Part shown: positions 55,820-64,000 of the stretch, in pieces
Layout: each line of letters opens with the position of its first letter
Position numbering within the stretch: position 1 is the first letter of the stretch
From: Amycolatopsis sp. CA-128772
Lineage (GTDB): Bacteria > Actinomycetota > Actinomycetes > Mycobacteriales > Pseudonocardiaceae
Direction: 5' to 3'
DNA: 64,000 bases
NCBI RefSeq assembly: GCF_002904295.1
Contig: NZ_PPHG01000089.1
Coordinates: 176,476 to 240,475 of the forward strand
Program-made: the position numbers and the translations under genes
Notes under the pieces: model-generated
Database searches by the model: none
What the model saw: only the letters and a program-made list of their open reading frames with translations
What the model was told of the DNA's origin: nothing

Positions 55820-56635
55820 ATGGAGAGTGTGCGCCTGATCGACGAGTGGCCGGTGGACAACGCCGCGACGGCCGTGGTGGCGGCGGACGGGAGCGTCGTG
55901 GGCCGCCACGGCGACCCCGCGCGGAGGTTCCGGCTCGCCTCGGTCAGCAAGCCGCTGACCGCCTACGCCGCGCTCATCGCGGTCGAAGAGGGCGTCGTCG
56001 AGCTCGACACCCCGGCCGGCCCCGAGGGCTCGACCGTGCGCCACCTGCTGGCCCACACCTCCGGCCTCGCCTTCGACGCGCACAAGGCGATGGCCGCGCC
56101 CGGCACCCGGCGCCTCTACTCCAACGCCGGGTTCGAGCAGCTGGCCGACGCGCTGGCCGAGCACTCCGGCATCCCGTTCGCCCAGTACCAGGCCGAGGCG
56201 CTGTTCGCCCCGCTCGGCATGACTTCGACCGCGCTGGAAGGTTCCCCCGCGTCCGGTGCGGTGTCCACTGTGGACGACCTGGTGGCGTTCGCCGCCGAGC
56301 TGCAGGCCCCGAAGCTGCTGGACCCGGCCACCGTCACCGAGGCGACGAACGTGGTCTTCCCGGGGCTGTCCGGCGTGCTGCCCGGGTTCGGCCACCAGAA
56401 ACCGAACGACTGGGGCCTCGGGTTCGAGATCCGCGACCACAAGAGCCCGCACTGGACGGGCGCGCTCAGCTCGCCGCGGACGTTCGGCCACTTCGGCCAG
56501 TCGGGCACGTTCCTCTGGGTCGACCCGGAGGCGGGCGCGGCCTGCGTCGCGCTGACCGACCGCGCGTTCGGGCCGTGGGCCGCCGAGGTCTGGCCGCGCT
56601 ACACCGACGCCGTGCTGGCGGAACGGGGCGCGTGA
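55820..56635 (+). CDS. Cytoplasmic serine hydrolase of the beta-lactamase fold (S12)
   Basis: 271 residues with SVSK in RFRLASVSKPLTAYA, HTSGLAFDAH, YSN in RRLYSNAGFEQL and HFG in RTFGHFGQSGTF. There is no signal peptide, unlike the paralogue at 10754, so an esterase or amidase role inside the cell is likelier than peptidoglycan work. ATG start. Its stop overlaps the next gene in a GTGA. Confidence 0.88.
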   Translation: MESVRLIDEWPVDNAATAVVAADGSVVGRHGDPARRFRLASVSKPLTAYAALIAVEEGVVELDTPAGPEGSTVRHLLAHTSGLAFDAHKAMAAPGTRRLYSNAGFEQLADALAEHSGIPFAQYQAEALFAPLGMTSTALEGSPASGAVSTVDDLVAFAAELQAPKLLDPATVTEATNVVFPGLSGVLPGFGHQKPNDWGLGFEIRDHKSPHWTGALSSPRTFGHFGQSGTFLWVDPEAGAACVALTDRAFGPWAAEVWPRYTDAVLAERGA

Positions 56636-58101
56636 AGCGGGTTCTCCTCGCCGCCCTCCTGCTGCTGTCCGCCTGCAGTGCTCCCGCACCCGCGCCCGCG
56701 CCCGTCCCGCAAGCCGCCGCTCCCCCGGCGCTCGGCACCAACGGCGCCGCGGTCCCGGCGCTGCACTGGACGTCGTGCCACGGCCCGTTCCAGTGCGCGG
56801 CCGCGGCCGTGCCGCTGAGCTACCGCGAGCCGAAGGGCGCCACGATCGCACTGTCGGTGATCCGGCTGCCCGCCGGCGACCCGGGACGCCGGCTCGGCTC
56901 GCTGTTCTTCAACTTCGGCGGCCCCGGCACCGACGGCGTCGGCGAGCTGACCCGGTTCGCCGCCCGCTATCCGCCGGAGCTGCGCGCCCGGTTCGACCTG
57001 GTGAGCTTCGACCCGCGCGGGATCGGCGGGTCGGCGCCGATCAGCTGCCCCGGCGCGGACCACCTCCCGCCCGCCGGGTCCCCGGTGCGGCAGCCGGACG
57101 CGTTCTTCGCGGCGAGCGCGGCCACCGGCCGGGCATGCGCCGCCTCGGGCGCCCTGCTGAGCCACCTCTCGACGGCGAACGTGGCCCGCGACCTGGAACT
57201 GCTGCGCCAGGCCGTCGGAGACGCCTCGCTGACCTTCTACGGGTACTCCTACGGCACCTACCTGGGCGGCACGTACGCGAACCTGTTCCCGGACAAGGTC
57301 CGCGCGATGACGCTGGACGGCACGCTGGACCTCGTCGCGAACGCCACCGGCAAGCCCGGCCAGGAGCACCGGCCGGTGGACGTGCGAGCCGACGTCGCCG
57401 GGGCCCAGCAGCAGGAACTCGACCGGTTCTTCGCGGTGTGCGCCGCGGCCGGGCCGAAGTGCGCCTTCTCCGGCGGCGACCCGAAGGCGAAGTTCGCCGG
57501 CGTCTTCGCCCGCGCGTCCCGCGGGCCGGGCGTGAGCTCCCTGATGAAGACGGTCGACAGCGCGCTCTACCAGTCCGGCCGGTGGAAGCGGCTGGCACAG
57601 ACCCTGGCCGCGATGCCGGCGGACCCGGGCGGCGCCTCGCCGGTCCACGACCCGTACGTCCCGACGCACTCCCCCGGTTTCCTGGCCGTCCAGTGCGTCG
57701 ACAGCGACAACCCGCAATCACCCGCGGATTACACCGCCCTCGCCGCGCGGGAAAGCACCCGGCAGCCGTACTTCGGGCTGAGCGCGGTCTACTCGATGGC
57801 GCAGTGCGTCGGCTGGCCGGCCCGCGACGAAGACCGCTACACCGGACCGTGGAACCGGCCGCGCAAGAACCCGGTCCTGGTGCTGAACAACCGGTTCGAC
57901 CCGGCGACACCACTGCACAACGCCGAGGCGACGGCGGCGGAACTGGGCGACGCGCGGGTCCTGGTCGTGGAGGGCTACGGCCACACCTCCCTGGACGTCC
58001 CGAGCGCGTGCGCTTCGGCGGCCGTGGTGCGATACCTGACGGACCTGGCCGCCCCGGCGGTGGGGACCACCTGCGCATCCGGCGCGGTTCCCTTTCCCTG
58101 A
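56632..58101 (+). CDS. Exported lipoprotein alpha/beta-hydrolase (tripeptidyl aminopeptidase type)
   Basis: 489 residues. Lipoprotein signal VLLAALLLLSAC, then the Tap/SlpD-type peptidase core: LFFNFGGPGTDGVGE (oxyanion), FDLVSFDPRGIGGSAPISC, nucleophile in YGYSYGTYLGGTYAN, C-terminal domain with Asp in VLNNRFDPATPLHNA and His in VEGYGHTSLDVPS. Family members remove tripeptides from secreted proteins; specificity here is unknown. Translationally coupled to the upstream S12 hydrolase by GTGA. Confidence 0.9.
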   Translation: MKRVLLAALLLLSACSAPAPAPAPVPQAAAPPALGTNGAAVPALHWTSCHGPFQCAAAAVPLSYREPKGATIALSVIRLPAGDPGRRLGSLFFNFGGPGTDGVGELTRFAARYPPELRARFDLVSFDPRGIGGSAPISCPGADHLPPAGSPVRQPDAFFAASAATGRACAASGALLSHLSTANVARDLELLRQAVGDASLTFYGYSYGTYLGGTYANLFPDKVRAMTLDGTLDLVANATGKPGQEHRPVDVRADVAGAQQQELDRFFAVCAAAGPKCAFSGGDPKAKFAGVFARASRGPGVSSLMKTVDSALYQSGRWKRLAQTLAAMPADPGGASPVHDPYVPTHSPGFLAVQCVDSDNPQSPADYTALAARESTRQPYFGLSAVYSMAQCVGWPARDEDRYTGPWNRPRKNPVLVLNNRFDPATPLHNAEATAAELGDARVLVVEGYGHTSLDVPSACASAAVVRYLTDLAAPAVGTTCASGAVPFP

Positions 58102-58202
58102 GGGAAAATCGCCGACCGGGCGCGGCGCCTGACGACCCGGGCGGGACAGGGTCCAAAGACCCTGCCGCCACCCCGGCCGGCGTGGTGTCATCCAAGGGTG
58201 CA

Positions 58203-58247
58203 GGCCCGCCGCAGGGCCGGTGCGGGGACCTCGGGCCCCGGCGGGCC
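58203..58247. terminator. G/C hairpin between convergent genes
   Basis: ggcccgccg (58203-58211) pairs with cggcgggcc (58239-58247) around a partly structured loop. It lies between the hydrolase and dehydrogenase stop codons; no U-tract. Confidence 0.4.
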
Positions 58248-58258
58248 GCACACCTCTC

Positions 58259-59191
58259 TCATTCCATGACGCGGATCGGCGCACCCGCCTGGTAGGCCGC
58301 GATGTCCTCGACCGCGTCGCCGTAGAAGATCTCGTAGACCTCGCGGGTGACGAACCCGATGTGCGGGGTCAGCACCGCGTTGTCGAGTGTCCTCAGTGGA
58401 TGGTCGGCGGGAAACGGCTCGGTGTCGTAGACGTCCAGCGCCGCTGCGCGAATCTCCTTGCGCCGCAACGCGTCCACCAACGCCGCCTCGTCGACGATCG
58501 GGCCGCGGGAGGTGTTCACCAGCAGCGCCGTCGGCTTCATCGCTGCGAGCTCGGCCGCACCGACCAGGCCGCGGGTGCGGTCGCCGAGCACCAGGTGGAT
58601 GGACAGCACGTCCGACCGCGCGAACAGCTCGTCCTTCGTGACCGCGGTGACGCCGTGCGGGTCCGCCTTCTCCTGCGTCAGGTGCTGGCTCCAGGCGATG
58701 GTTTCCATCCCGAAGACCTGCCCGATCTTCGCCGCCCCGGCCCCGAGCCGGCCGAGGCCGAGCAGGCCGAGCGTCTTGCCGTGCAGCATCGTGCCGACGG
58801 ACGTCTGCCAGCCACCCTCGCGCATGGAGCGGAACTCCTGCGGCAGGTTCCGCGACGCGGCCAGGATCAGCGCCCACGTGTGCTCGGCGGTCGGCTCGCC
58901 GATGTAGCCGGTGGCGGACACGACGACGCCGTTGCGCCGCGCCGCCGCCACGTCGATGGCCGCGTTCCGCTTGCCCGTGCTGACCAGCAGCTTCAGGTCG
59001 GGCAGGGCGTCGAGCACCTCGGCCGGGAACCGGGTGCGCTCGCGCATGGCGACCACGCATTCGAAGCCCTGCAGCTGGGTGACGACGTCGGTCAGGGGCT
59101 CGGTGAAGACCGTGGTGTCGGCGTCGAGGGAAGCCCAGTCGCCGAAGGTGAGGGCGACGTTCTGGTAGTCGTCGAGGATCGCTATCCGCAT
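58259..59191 (-). CDS. D-2-hydroxyacid dehydrogenase family protein
   Basis: 310 residues. NAD-binding Rossmann motif LLGLGRLGAGAAKIGQVF, catalytic Arg in VNTSRGPIVDEAALVDALR, Glu in ALDVYDTEPFPADHPL and His in VLTPHIGFVTRE. ATG 59191 begins MRIAILDDYQNVAL, a common start of this subfamily, and the in-frame extension to 59305 would run through the TetR operators. Substrate not predictable. Divergent from the membrane gene at 59304. Confidence 0.9.
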   Translation of the reverse strand: MRIAILDDYQNVALTFGDWASLDADTTVFTEPLTDVVTQLQGFECVVAMRERTRFPAEVLDALPDLKLLVSTGKRNAAIDVAAARRNGVVVSATGYIGEPTAEHTWALILAASRNLPQEFRSMREGGWQTSVGTMLHGKTLGLLGLGRLGAGAAKIGQVFGMETIAWSQHLTQEKADPHGVTAVTKDELFARSDVLSIHLVLGDRTRGLVGAAELAAMKPTALLVNTSRGPIVDEAALVDALRRKEIRAAALDVYDTEPFPADHPLRTLDNAVLTPHIGFVTREVYEIFYGDAVEDIAAYQAGAPIRVME

Positions 59192-59242
59192 GGACGTCAC
59201 CGTAGCCGGGCCACCCCGCCGCCGCGGCGTGACGCGGCTCTC

Positions 59243-59290
59243 TTGAACGTGTTCAAAAACTCCGCTACCGTCCTTCTTGAACACGTTCAA
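59243..59290. promoter_or_regulatory. Paired TetR-type operators flanking a promoter
   Basis: Two 14-bp dyads, ttgaacGTgttcaa (59243-59256) and ttgaacACgttcaa (59277-59290), are 34 bp apart centre to centre. The first TTGAAC doubles as a -35, with taccgt at 59266-59271 as -10 (17-base spacer). Bound repressor would cover the -35 and the start site of the membrane gene-tetR unit. Confidence 0.75.
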
Positions 59291-59303
59291 AACAGGAGGA
59301 ACC

Positions 59304-59717
59304 ATGGACCCGATCGTCCTCGCCTACGCCCTCTACCTGCTGATCAGCATCCCGCTGACCGTGCTCGTCGCCCGGACGCTGAGCAAGCACGGCCGCACCT
59401 TCCTCACCGAGGTCTTCGCCGACAGCCCCGGCCTGGCCAACGCCGTGAACCAGCTCCTGGTCGTCGGCTTCTACCTGGTCAGCCTCGGGTTCGTGACGCT
59501 CTTCCTGACCAGCGGCGCCGACATCGCCACGGCCCGCGAGGTCTTCGAGATGCTCTCGGTCAAGATCGGCACGGTCGCCCTGGTGCTCGGCGTCATGCAC
59601 CTGCTCAACGTCCTGGTCTTCAACGGCATCCGGCGCCGCCACCTGGCCCCGAAGTTCGTCCCGGCGCCGCTGCCCTACCCCGGCATGCCGCCGGCCCCGC
59701 CCTACCCGGCCCCCTGA
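59304..59717 (+). CDS. Three-helix membrane protein under TetR control
   Basis: 137 residues with three hydrophobic segments (about 5-22, 46-70, 88-112) and a Pro-rich tail (APLPYPGMPPAPPYPAP). No family recognised. ATG with AGGAGGA four bases upstream. The paired operators just upstream and a TetR gene 26 bases downstream suggest it is induced by a small molecule. Confidence 0.78.
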   Translation: MDPIVLAYALYLLISIPLTVLVARTLSKHGRTFLTEVFADSPGLANAVNQLLVVGFYLVSLGFVTLFLTSGADIATAREVFEMLSVKIGTVALVLGVMHLLNVLVFNGIRRRHLAPKFVPAPLPYPGMPPAPPYPAP

Positions 59718-59742
59718 CGGCGACGGCGCTAACGTGCAGCGC

Positions 59743-60402
59743 GTGGCCAAGAGCGAGGAAACGCGGTCCCTGATCGTCACGACCGCCATGCGGCTGTTCA
59801 CCGAGAACGGCTACAACCGCACGACGATGCGCGCGATCGCCGCCGAAGCGGGCGTCTCGGTCGGGAACGCCTACTACTACTTCTCGTCGAAGGAGCAGCT
59901 GGTCCAGGGCTTCTACGACGAGATGGCCGGGCAGCACCTGGCGGCGGCCCGGCCCCTGCTCGACGGCGAAACCGGCTTCGCCGCCCGGCTCAAGGCCGTG
60001 CTGCTGTGCTGGCTCGACGTCGCCGAGCCCTACCACCGCTTCGGCACGCAGTTCTTCGTCAACGCCGCCGACCCGGAGTCGCCGCTGAGCCCGTTCAGCA
60101 CCGACTCCACGGCCGCCCGCGAGGCGTCGATCGGCCTCATGCGCGAGGTCGTCGAAGGCTCCGACGTGAAACTCGACCCGGAACTGCGCGCACAGCTGCC
60201 GGAACTGCTGTGGCTCTACCAGATGGGCGTGGTGCTGTTCTGGGTCCACGACCGCTCGGCACGCACGAACCGCAGCCGGCTGCTGGTGGAGCGCACCGTC
60301 CCCCTGCTGGCCCGGCTGGCCGCGCTCTCCCGGCTGCGGGTGTTCCGCCCGGTCAGCCGGGAGATCGTCAGCTTGGTCGAGGACCTGGCGAAGCGGGACT
60401 GA
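59743..60402 (+). CDS. TetR-family transcriptional repressor
   Basis: 219 residues. The N-terminal helix-turn-helix reads SEETRSLIVTTAMRLFTENG then TTMRAIAAEAGVSVGNAYYY. The ligand domain is of a common actinobacterial type (FAARLKAVLLCWLDVAEPYH). GTG 59743 gives the usual AKSEETR start; GTG 59734 adds three residues. It probably binds the two ttgaacNNgttcaa sites upstream of its operon and so regulates itself. The 3' end overlaps the convergent GrpB-methyltransferase gene by 35 bases. Confidence 0.9.
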   Translation: MAKSEETRSLIVTTAMRLFTENGYNRTTMRAIAAEAGVSVGNAYYYFSSKEQLVQGFYDEMAGQHLAAARPLLDGETGFAARLKAVLLCWLDVAEPYHRFGTQFFVNAADPESPLSPFSTDSTAAREASIGLMREVVEGSDVKLDPELRAQLPELLWLYQMGVVLFWVHDRSARTNRSRLLVERTVPLLARLAALSRLRVFRPVSREIVSLVEDLAKRD

Positions 60403-61633
60403 TCGCCCGGAAGTACAGGAACCGCGGCTTGGTCCGCAGGTTCGCCGCCCACTTCGGGTCGGCCGCCTCGGCCTCCGGGACCGGCATCGGCTCGGCCAGG
60501 CGGTCCACCGCGAAGCCCGCGTCCCGCACCGCCTGGAACGTCCAGCTCAGCGGCCGCCGGTAGAAGCGCACGTGGTGGCCGGGCGGGAACTCGTCCTCCA
60601 GCAGCTCGAGCTCGAAGTAGTTCTCCCTGCCGAACCACCGCCACTCCTCGCCGGGGTGGTGCACGGAGAACACCAGCACGCCGCCGGGCACCAGGACCCG
60701 GCGGAACTCGGCCAGTACCGGCCCCCAGTCCTCGAGGTAGTGCAGCACGAGCGACGCGGTGACGACGTCGATCGAGGCGGCCGGCAGGTCCAGGGGCCGG
60801 GTGAGGTCGGCGACCTCGAACCGGGCGGCGTCGCCGGATTTCCGGCGCGCGATGGCGATCATCGCCGCGCTCGAGTCGACGCCGAGGACGTCGGCGCCCC
60901 GCGCGGCCAGCAGCGCGCTCAGGTGCCCGGCCGCGCAGCCGGCGTCGAGCACCCGCTTGGCCGCGACGTCGCCGGCCAGGTCCAGGACGGCGGGCCGGTC
61001 GTAGAGGGCGTTGGTGACGGACTTCTCCGCGTGCTCGGCGTACTCCTCGGCGTGGCCGTCGTACTGCTCCGCCCGGGCGCGGCCGATGACCTCGTCGATC
61101 ACGGCCGTCTTGGCGTCCGCGTAGTGCTGGACGTACTTCCACACCCTTGCGGCCAGCTCGCGCTTCGTGTCCGCGTAGAGCGCCAGCTCCTCGGGGTGGG
61201 TCCGGAGGCGTTCGCGGAAGAACCGGTAGCGCGGGGTTTCGCCGTTGCCCGGCGAGTACACGTGCAGGTTGACGTTCGTGTCCGGGCCCTTGAAGCAGCG
61301 GTGCTTCTCCCAGTCCGGCTCGCGGATGACGAGCCGGTAGCCCGCCGCCTCCAGCGCGGGGACGTAGGCGGCCTCGTCGGCGGAGTCCGGCACCTCCAGC
61401 AGGATGTCGATGATCGGCTTGGCGCACAGCCCCGGCACCGACGTCGAGCCGACGTGCTCGAGGACGAGCACCCGCTCGCCCAGCGCCCCGCGGATGCGGT
61501 CCGCTTCCCGCTCGAACAGCTTCGGCCATTCCGGGTCGTATTCGGCGAGGGTGATCGTCGAGTTGAGCTCCCGCGGCTCCCCGACGCACATCGCGGCGAT
61601 CTGCTCGTCGCTCATGGCTTCTTGGCTGGACAT
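60368..61633 (-). CDS. GrpB-like nucleotidyltransferase fused to SAM methyltransferase
   Basis: 421 residues with two domains. Residues about 20-185 are a GrpB/UPF0157 domain: LAEYDPEWPKLFEREADRI, then the nucleotidyltransferase-like VLEHVGSTSVPGLCAKPIID. Residues about 200-410 are a class I methyltransferase: VLDAGCAAGHLSALLAARGA, LGVDSSAAMIAIARRK, VVTASLVLHYLEDWGPVLAE and VPGGVLVFSVHHPGEE. ATG 61633 with GGAGGGGG nine bases upstream. Neither domain has a known substrate; the fusion suggests one small-molecule or RNA target handled by both. Confidence 0.87.
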   Translation of the reverse strand: MSSQEAMSDEQIAAMCVGEPRELNSTITLAEYDPEWPKLFEREADRIRGALGERVLVLEHVGSTSVPGLCAKPIIDILLEVPDSADEAAYVPALEAAGYRLVIREPDWEKHRCFKGPDTNVNLHVYSPGNGETPRYRFFRERLRTHPEELALYADTKRELAARVWKYVQHYADAKTAVIDEVIGRARAEQYDGHAEEYAEHAEKSVTNALYDRPAVLDLAGDVAAKRVLDAGCAAGHLSALLAARGADVLGVDSSAAMIAIARRKSGDAARFEVADLTRPLDLPAASIDVVTASLVLHYLEDWGPVLAEFRRVLVPGGVLVFSVHHPGEEWRWFGRENYFELELLEDEFPPGHHVRFYRRPLSWTFQAVRDAGFAVDRLAEPMPVPEAEAADPKWAANLRTKPRFLYFRAISPASPGPRPS

Positions 61634-61696
61634 GGCGTGGACTCCCCCTCCATTCGGGCAGTCCACCAGGATATCGAAGCTCCGCCAGTGGTTTTT

Positions 61697-62554
61697 TCAG
61701 CCGATCGGCAGCGGCAGCAGGTTCCCGGTCGCTTCGCGCAACGCGTCCCGCATCGCCGCCCGTGGCGCCGGGCGGCCGGTGAAGTGCTCGGCCTGGCCGA
61801 ACGCCTGGTGCAGCAGCATGTCCAGGCCGGTCGCGAGCCGGCCGCCGCGGGCCGCGACCGCTTCGGCGAGCGGGGTCGGCCACGGGTGGTAGATGACGTC
61901 CAGGACGTGGGCGACCACGGCGAGGTCGGCCACGTGCGCGACGACCGCGTCCGGCGGCACGGTGTTCACCAGCACCGCGGCCCCCGCCGCCAGCGCCGCG
62001 AAGTCCGTCTTGGACCAGCGCAGGACGTCAACGTCGAGCGAAGCCCGCTTCGCCGCGTCGAGGGTTTCGCCGGCCCGGGCCGGTTCACGCACGACCAGGC
62101 GCACCTGCCGCACGCCGAGGTCCGCCAGCCCGACGACCGCCGCCGCCGCGGTGCCGCCCGCGCCGAGCACGATCGCGGTGTCCGCGGGGGACGGCTGGTA
62201 GCCGCCCGCCGCCCGCAGCGCCCCGGTGACGCCCTCGACGTCGGTGCAGTCGGCGAGCCAGCCCCGCTCGGTGCGGACCAGCGTGTTGGCCGCGCCGACG
62301 GCGGCCGCGCGCGGCGTCACCTCGTCCGCGTGGTCCAGCGCCGCGCGCTTGCCCGGCATGGTCACCGAAAACCCGGTCCACTCCGGGCCGAGGCCGTCGA
62401 CCAGCGCCGGGAGCTCCGCGGCGCCGGTCTCGATCCGCTCGTACGTCCAGCCGGTCAGGCCGAGCGCGGCGAACGCGGCGCCGTGCAGGACCGGGGACAG
62501 CGAGTGCGCCACCGGTTTGCCCAGCACCGCGGCCTTGCGGGGCTCAGAAGACAC
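61697..62554 (-). CDS. aroE: Shikimate 5-dehydrogenase
   Basis: 285 residues. VLGKPVAHSLSPVLHGAAFA, the Lys in GFSVTMPGKRAALDHAD, AANTLVR, NADP-binding VLGAGGTAAAAVVGLADLG and the C-terminal DMLLHQAFGQAEHF. The usual DNTD segment reads DCTDVEG here. GTG 62554 lies 11 bases inside mltG, so the pair is coupled. In M. tuberculosis aroE and mltG are also adjacent and lead towards aroC; here a 13-kb block separates them. Confidence 0.95.
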   Translation of the reverse strand: MSSEPRKAAVLGKPVAHSLSPVLHGAAFAALGLTGWTYERIETGAAELPALVDGLGPEWTGFSVTMPGKRAALDHADEVTPRAAAVGAANTLVRTERGWLADCTDVEGVTGALRAAGGYQPSPADTAIVLGAGGTAAAAVVGLADLGVRQVRLVVREPARAGETLDAAKRASLDVDVLRWSKTDFAALAAGAAVLVNTVPPDAVVAHVADLAVVAHVLDVIYHPWPTPLAEAVAARGGRLATGLDMLLHQAFGQAEHFTGRPAPRAAMRDALREATGNLLPLPIG

Positions 62555-64000
62555 CGCGTTCCTTGGCGAGGCTGACGTTCTTCTTGTGGTCGTCGAAGCT
62601 GACCGCGAAGCAGGACAGGCCGTTCTTCTCGCACTTGACGAAGTACACCCACTCGCCGTCCGGCGGTTTGACCGCCGCCTTGATCGCGTCCGGGCTCGGC
62701 ACCGCGATGGGCGTCGGGGTCAGCCCGGTGTTCAGGTAGGTGTTGTACGGCCCGGGCCGGTCTCGCTCGTTGTCGTTGGTCGCCAGCGTCGGGCGGTCCA
62801 GCACGTAGTTGACGGTGGAGTCCATCTGCAGCCGCATGTTCTTCTTCAGCCGGTTGTAGACGACCCGCGACAGCTTGCCGAAGTCGGCCTTCACCGCCTC
62901 GCGTTCGATGATCGAGGCGACGATCAGCGTCTGGTACGGCGTCACGTCCGGCCCGGTCGACTGCGGGGTCAGCCCGGCGTTCTGGATCGCCTCGGCCGAG
63001 CTGTGCACCAGCTGCCCGAGGATCTCCTGGGCGGTGGACCCCGGCTTGACGTCGTAGACGCCGGGCGCGATCAGGCCCTCCAGCCGGCGGTCCTTGCGGT
63101 CGGCCTTGTTCGCCGGCTCGATCGCCCAGTCCGGCACGCCGAGCTGCTTGAGGTCCGCCGCGCCGACGGCCTTGCGCAGGTCGTCGGCCGGGACGCAGGT
63201 GCTCTTGCCGTTGAGCTGCGCGCAGGACGCCTTCGACATCAGGCTGTACACGCCGGGCGTGACCTTGCCGTCGGGCTGGGTGATGTCGTCGAACTGCGTG
63301 TACGGCCGGATCTCCAGCTGCCCGACGCGCGCGTCCGGGGTGGTGATCCGGTCGACCGCGCTGGCCCCGGACATGTGCGACTTCATCACGTAGAAGCCGT
63401 GCTGGACCCGGGCGAGCTTCGGGTTGCCCTCGCCGGCCTTCACGAACGCCTTGCCGCTGGCGACGATGCCCGCGCCGGCGAGCTTGGCGCCGATCGCGGA
63501 GGTCGTGTCGCCGTCGTCCACCTGGAACACGACGTCGTCGGAGCCGGCGCCGTCGAAGTCGTCGTAGCCGAAGATCCGGTTGAAGCCGTAGTAGGCGCCG
63601 CCCGCGAGCAGGGCGATCACCGCGATCGCGGCGACCCAGCCGAGGGCGCGCTTGCCCTTCTTCTTCCGGGGCTTTTCCGGCTCTTCGGCGTAGTCGTCGT
63701 ACTCCTCGTCGTACTCCGGCTCCTCGTACTCCTCGTACTCGTCGTAGTCCGCGTACTCGTCGTCCTCGGCGAAGAGCTCGGGCTCCTCGCGCGGCGGCTC
63801 GGCCGGGGGCAGCGGGGCGAGCGCGGGCAGGACGTCGGTCACCGGTTCCTCGCGCACCGGTGGGACCGGCGGCCGGAGGCGGCGCGGCTCGACGCCGGGT
63901 TCGGCCACGCCTGCGGACCGGTCACCCGGCTGTGCGGGCCGCCGGGCGGGTGGTTCGGCGTCGGGCTCCGGCGCCGCGCGGCGGCGCCGCGGATCGACGG
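62544..64000 (-). CDS. mltG: Endolytic transglycosylase MltG, N-terminus cut by window edge
   Basis: YceG/MltG cleaves nascent glycan strands and sets their length. The frame is open to base 64000, so the start is outside. The visible part has a long acidic, Tyr/Glu-rich cytoplasmic tail, a membrane anchor (LGWVAAIAVIALLAGGAYYG), a LysM-like region and the catalytic domain with Glu in IVASIIEREAVKADFGKLSR and YNRLKKNMRLQMDSTVNY, ending in DGEWVYFVKCE and an extra Cys-containing tail. Upstream of aroE by an 11-base overlap. Confidence 0.93.
   Translation of the reverse strand, partial: VDPRRRRAAPEPDAEPPARRPAQPGDRSAGVAEPGVEPRRLRPPVPPVREEPVTDVLPALAPLPPAEPPREEPELFAEDDEYADYDEYEEYEEPEYDEEYDDYAEEPEKPRKKKGKRALGWVAAIAVIALLAGGAYYGFNRIFGYDDFDGAGSDDVVFQVDDGDTTSAIGAKLAGAGIVASGKAFVKAGEGNPKLARVQHGFYVMKSHMSGASAVDRITTPDARVGQLEIRPYTQFDDITQPDGKVTPGVYSLMSKASCAQLNGKSTCVPADDLRKAVGAADLKQLGVPDWAIEPANKADRKDRRLEGLIAPGVYDVKPGSTAQEILGQLVHSSAEAIQNAGLTPQSTGPDVTPYQTLIVASIIEREAVKADFGKLSRVVYNRLKKNMRLQMDSTVNYVLDRPTLATNDNERDRPGPYNTYLNTGLTPTPIAVPSPDAIKAAVKPPDGEWVYFVKCEKNGLSCFAVSFDDHKKNVSLAKERGVF

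Overview
This is a high-GC actinobacterial chromosome segment. Codon usage, GTG starts and gene order point to the Pseudonocardiaceae, most likely Amycolatopsis or a close relative; that assignment is inference from protein character and synteny, not from a database search. The core gene order follows the Mycobacterium tuberculosis chromosome closely: uvrC, membrane PH-like protein, ribH, ribBA, ribE, rpe, then rsmB, fmt, priA, metK, coaBC, rpoZ, gmk, mihF, pyrF, carB, carA, Rv1382-like, pyrC, pyrB, pyrR, then bldD, nusB, efp, pepQ, a B-4DMT-type protein, aroQ, aroB, aroK, aroC and finally aroE and mltG. Both window ends cut a gene: uvrC loses its C-terminus at the left edge and mltG its N-terminus at the right edge.

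Region by region. 1-9.1 kb: DNA repair (uvrC, xthA), a secreted serine protease, the riboflavin operon without ribD, rpe, and a NarL-type two-component pair. 9.2-22.8 kb: mostly accessory and secreted proteins (alkaline phosphatase, two serine or gamma-glutamyl hydrolases, GH25 lysozyme, a C15-like protein) around a large degenerate STAND/TPR-like protein and the fmt-rsmB pair. 23-38 kb: a long leftward block of housekeeping genes, ending in the pyrimidine operon, which is preceded by a PyrR-type RNA leader and faces bldD. 39-48 kb: nusB-efp-pepQ and the shikimate cluster, including a GNAT-VOC fusion broken by a one-base frameshift. 48.3-61.6 kb: an accessory block inserted between aroC and aroE, with an ECF sigma/anti-sigma module and divergent ECF promoters, a GlcNAc-type PTS with a GntR regulator and a dre-like operator, a glycosyltransferase beside a small Cys-rich secreted protein, hydrolases, and a TetR circuit with paired operators. 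61.7-64 kb: aroE and mltG.

Two features run through the whole window. Neighbouring genes are very tightly packed, with about 24 start/stop overlaps of one to a few bases (GTGA, ATGA or TGATG), which implies widespread translational coupling. Five intergenic gaps are filled by short tandem repeat arrays (21, 21, 27, 30 and 60 bp units), two of which share one 21-bp consensus. No rRNA, tRNA, CRISPR array, insertion sequence or prophage was seen. No complete large secondary-metabolite cluster is present; the best candidate for an undescribed small system is the glycosyltransferase plus Cys-rich secreted protein at 53.8-55.5 kb.
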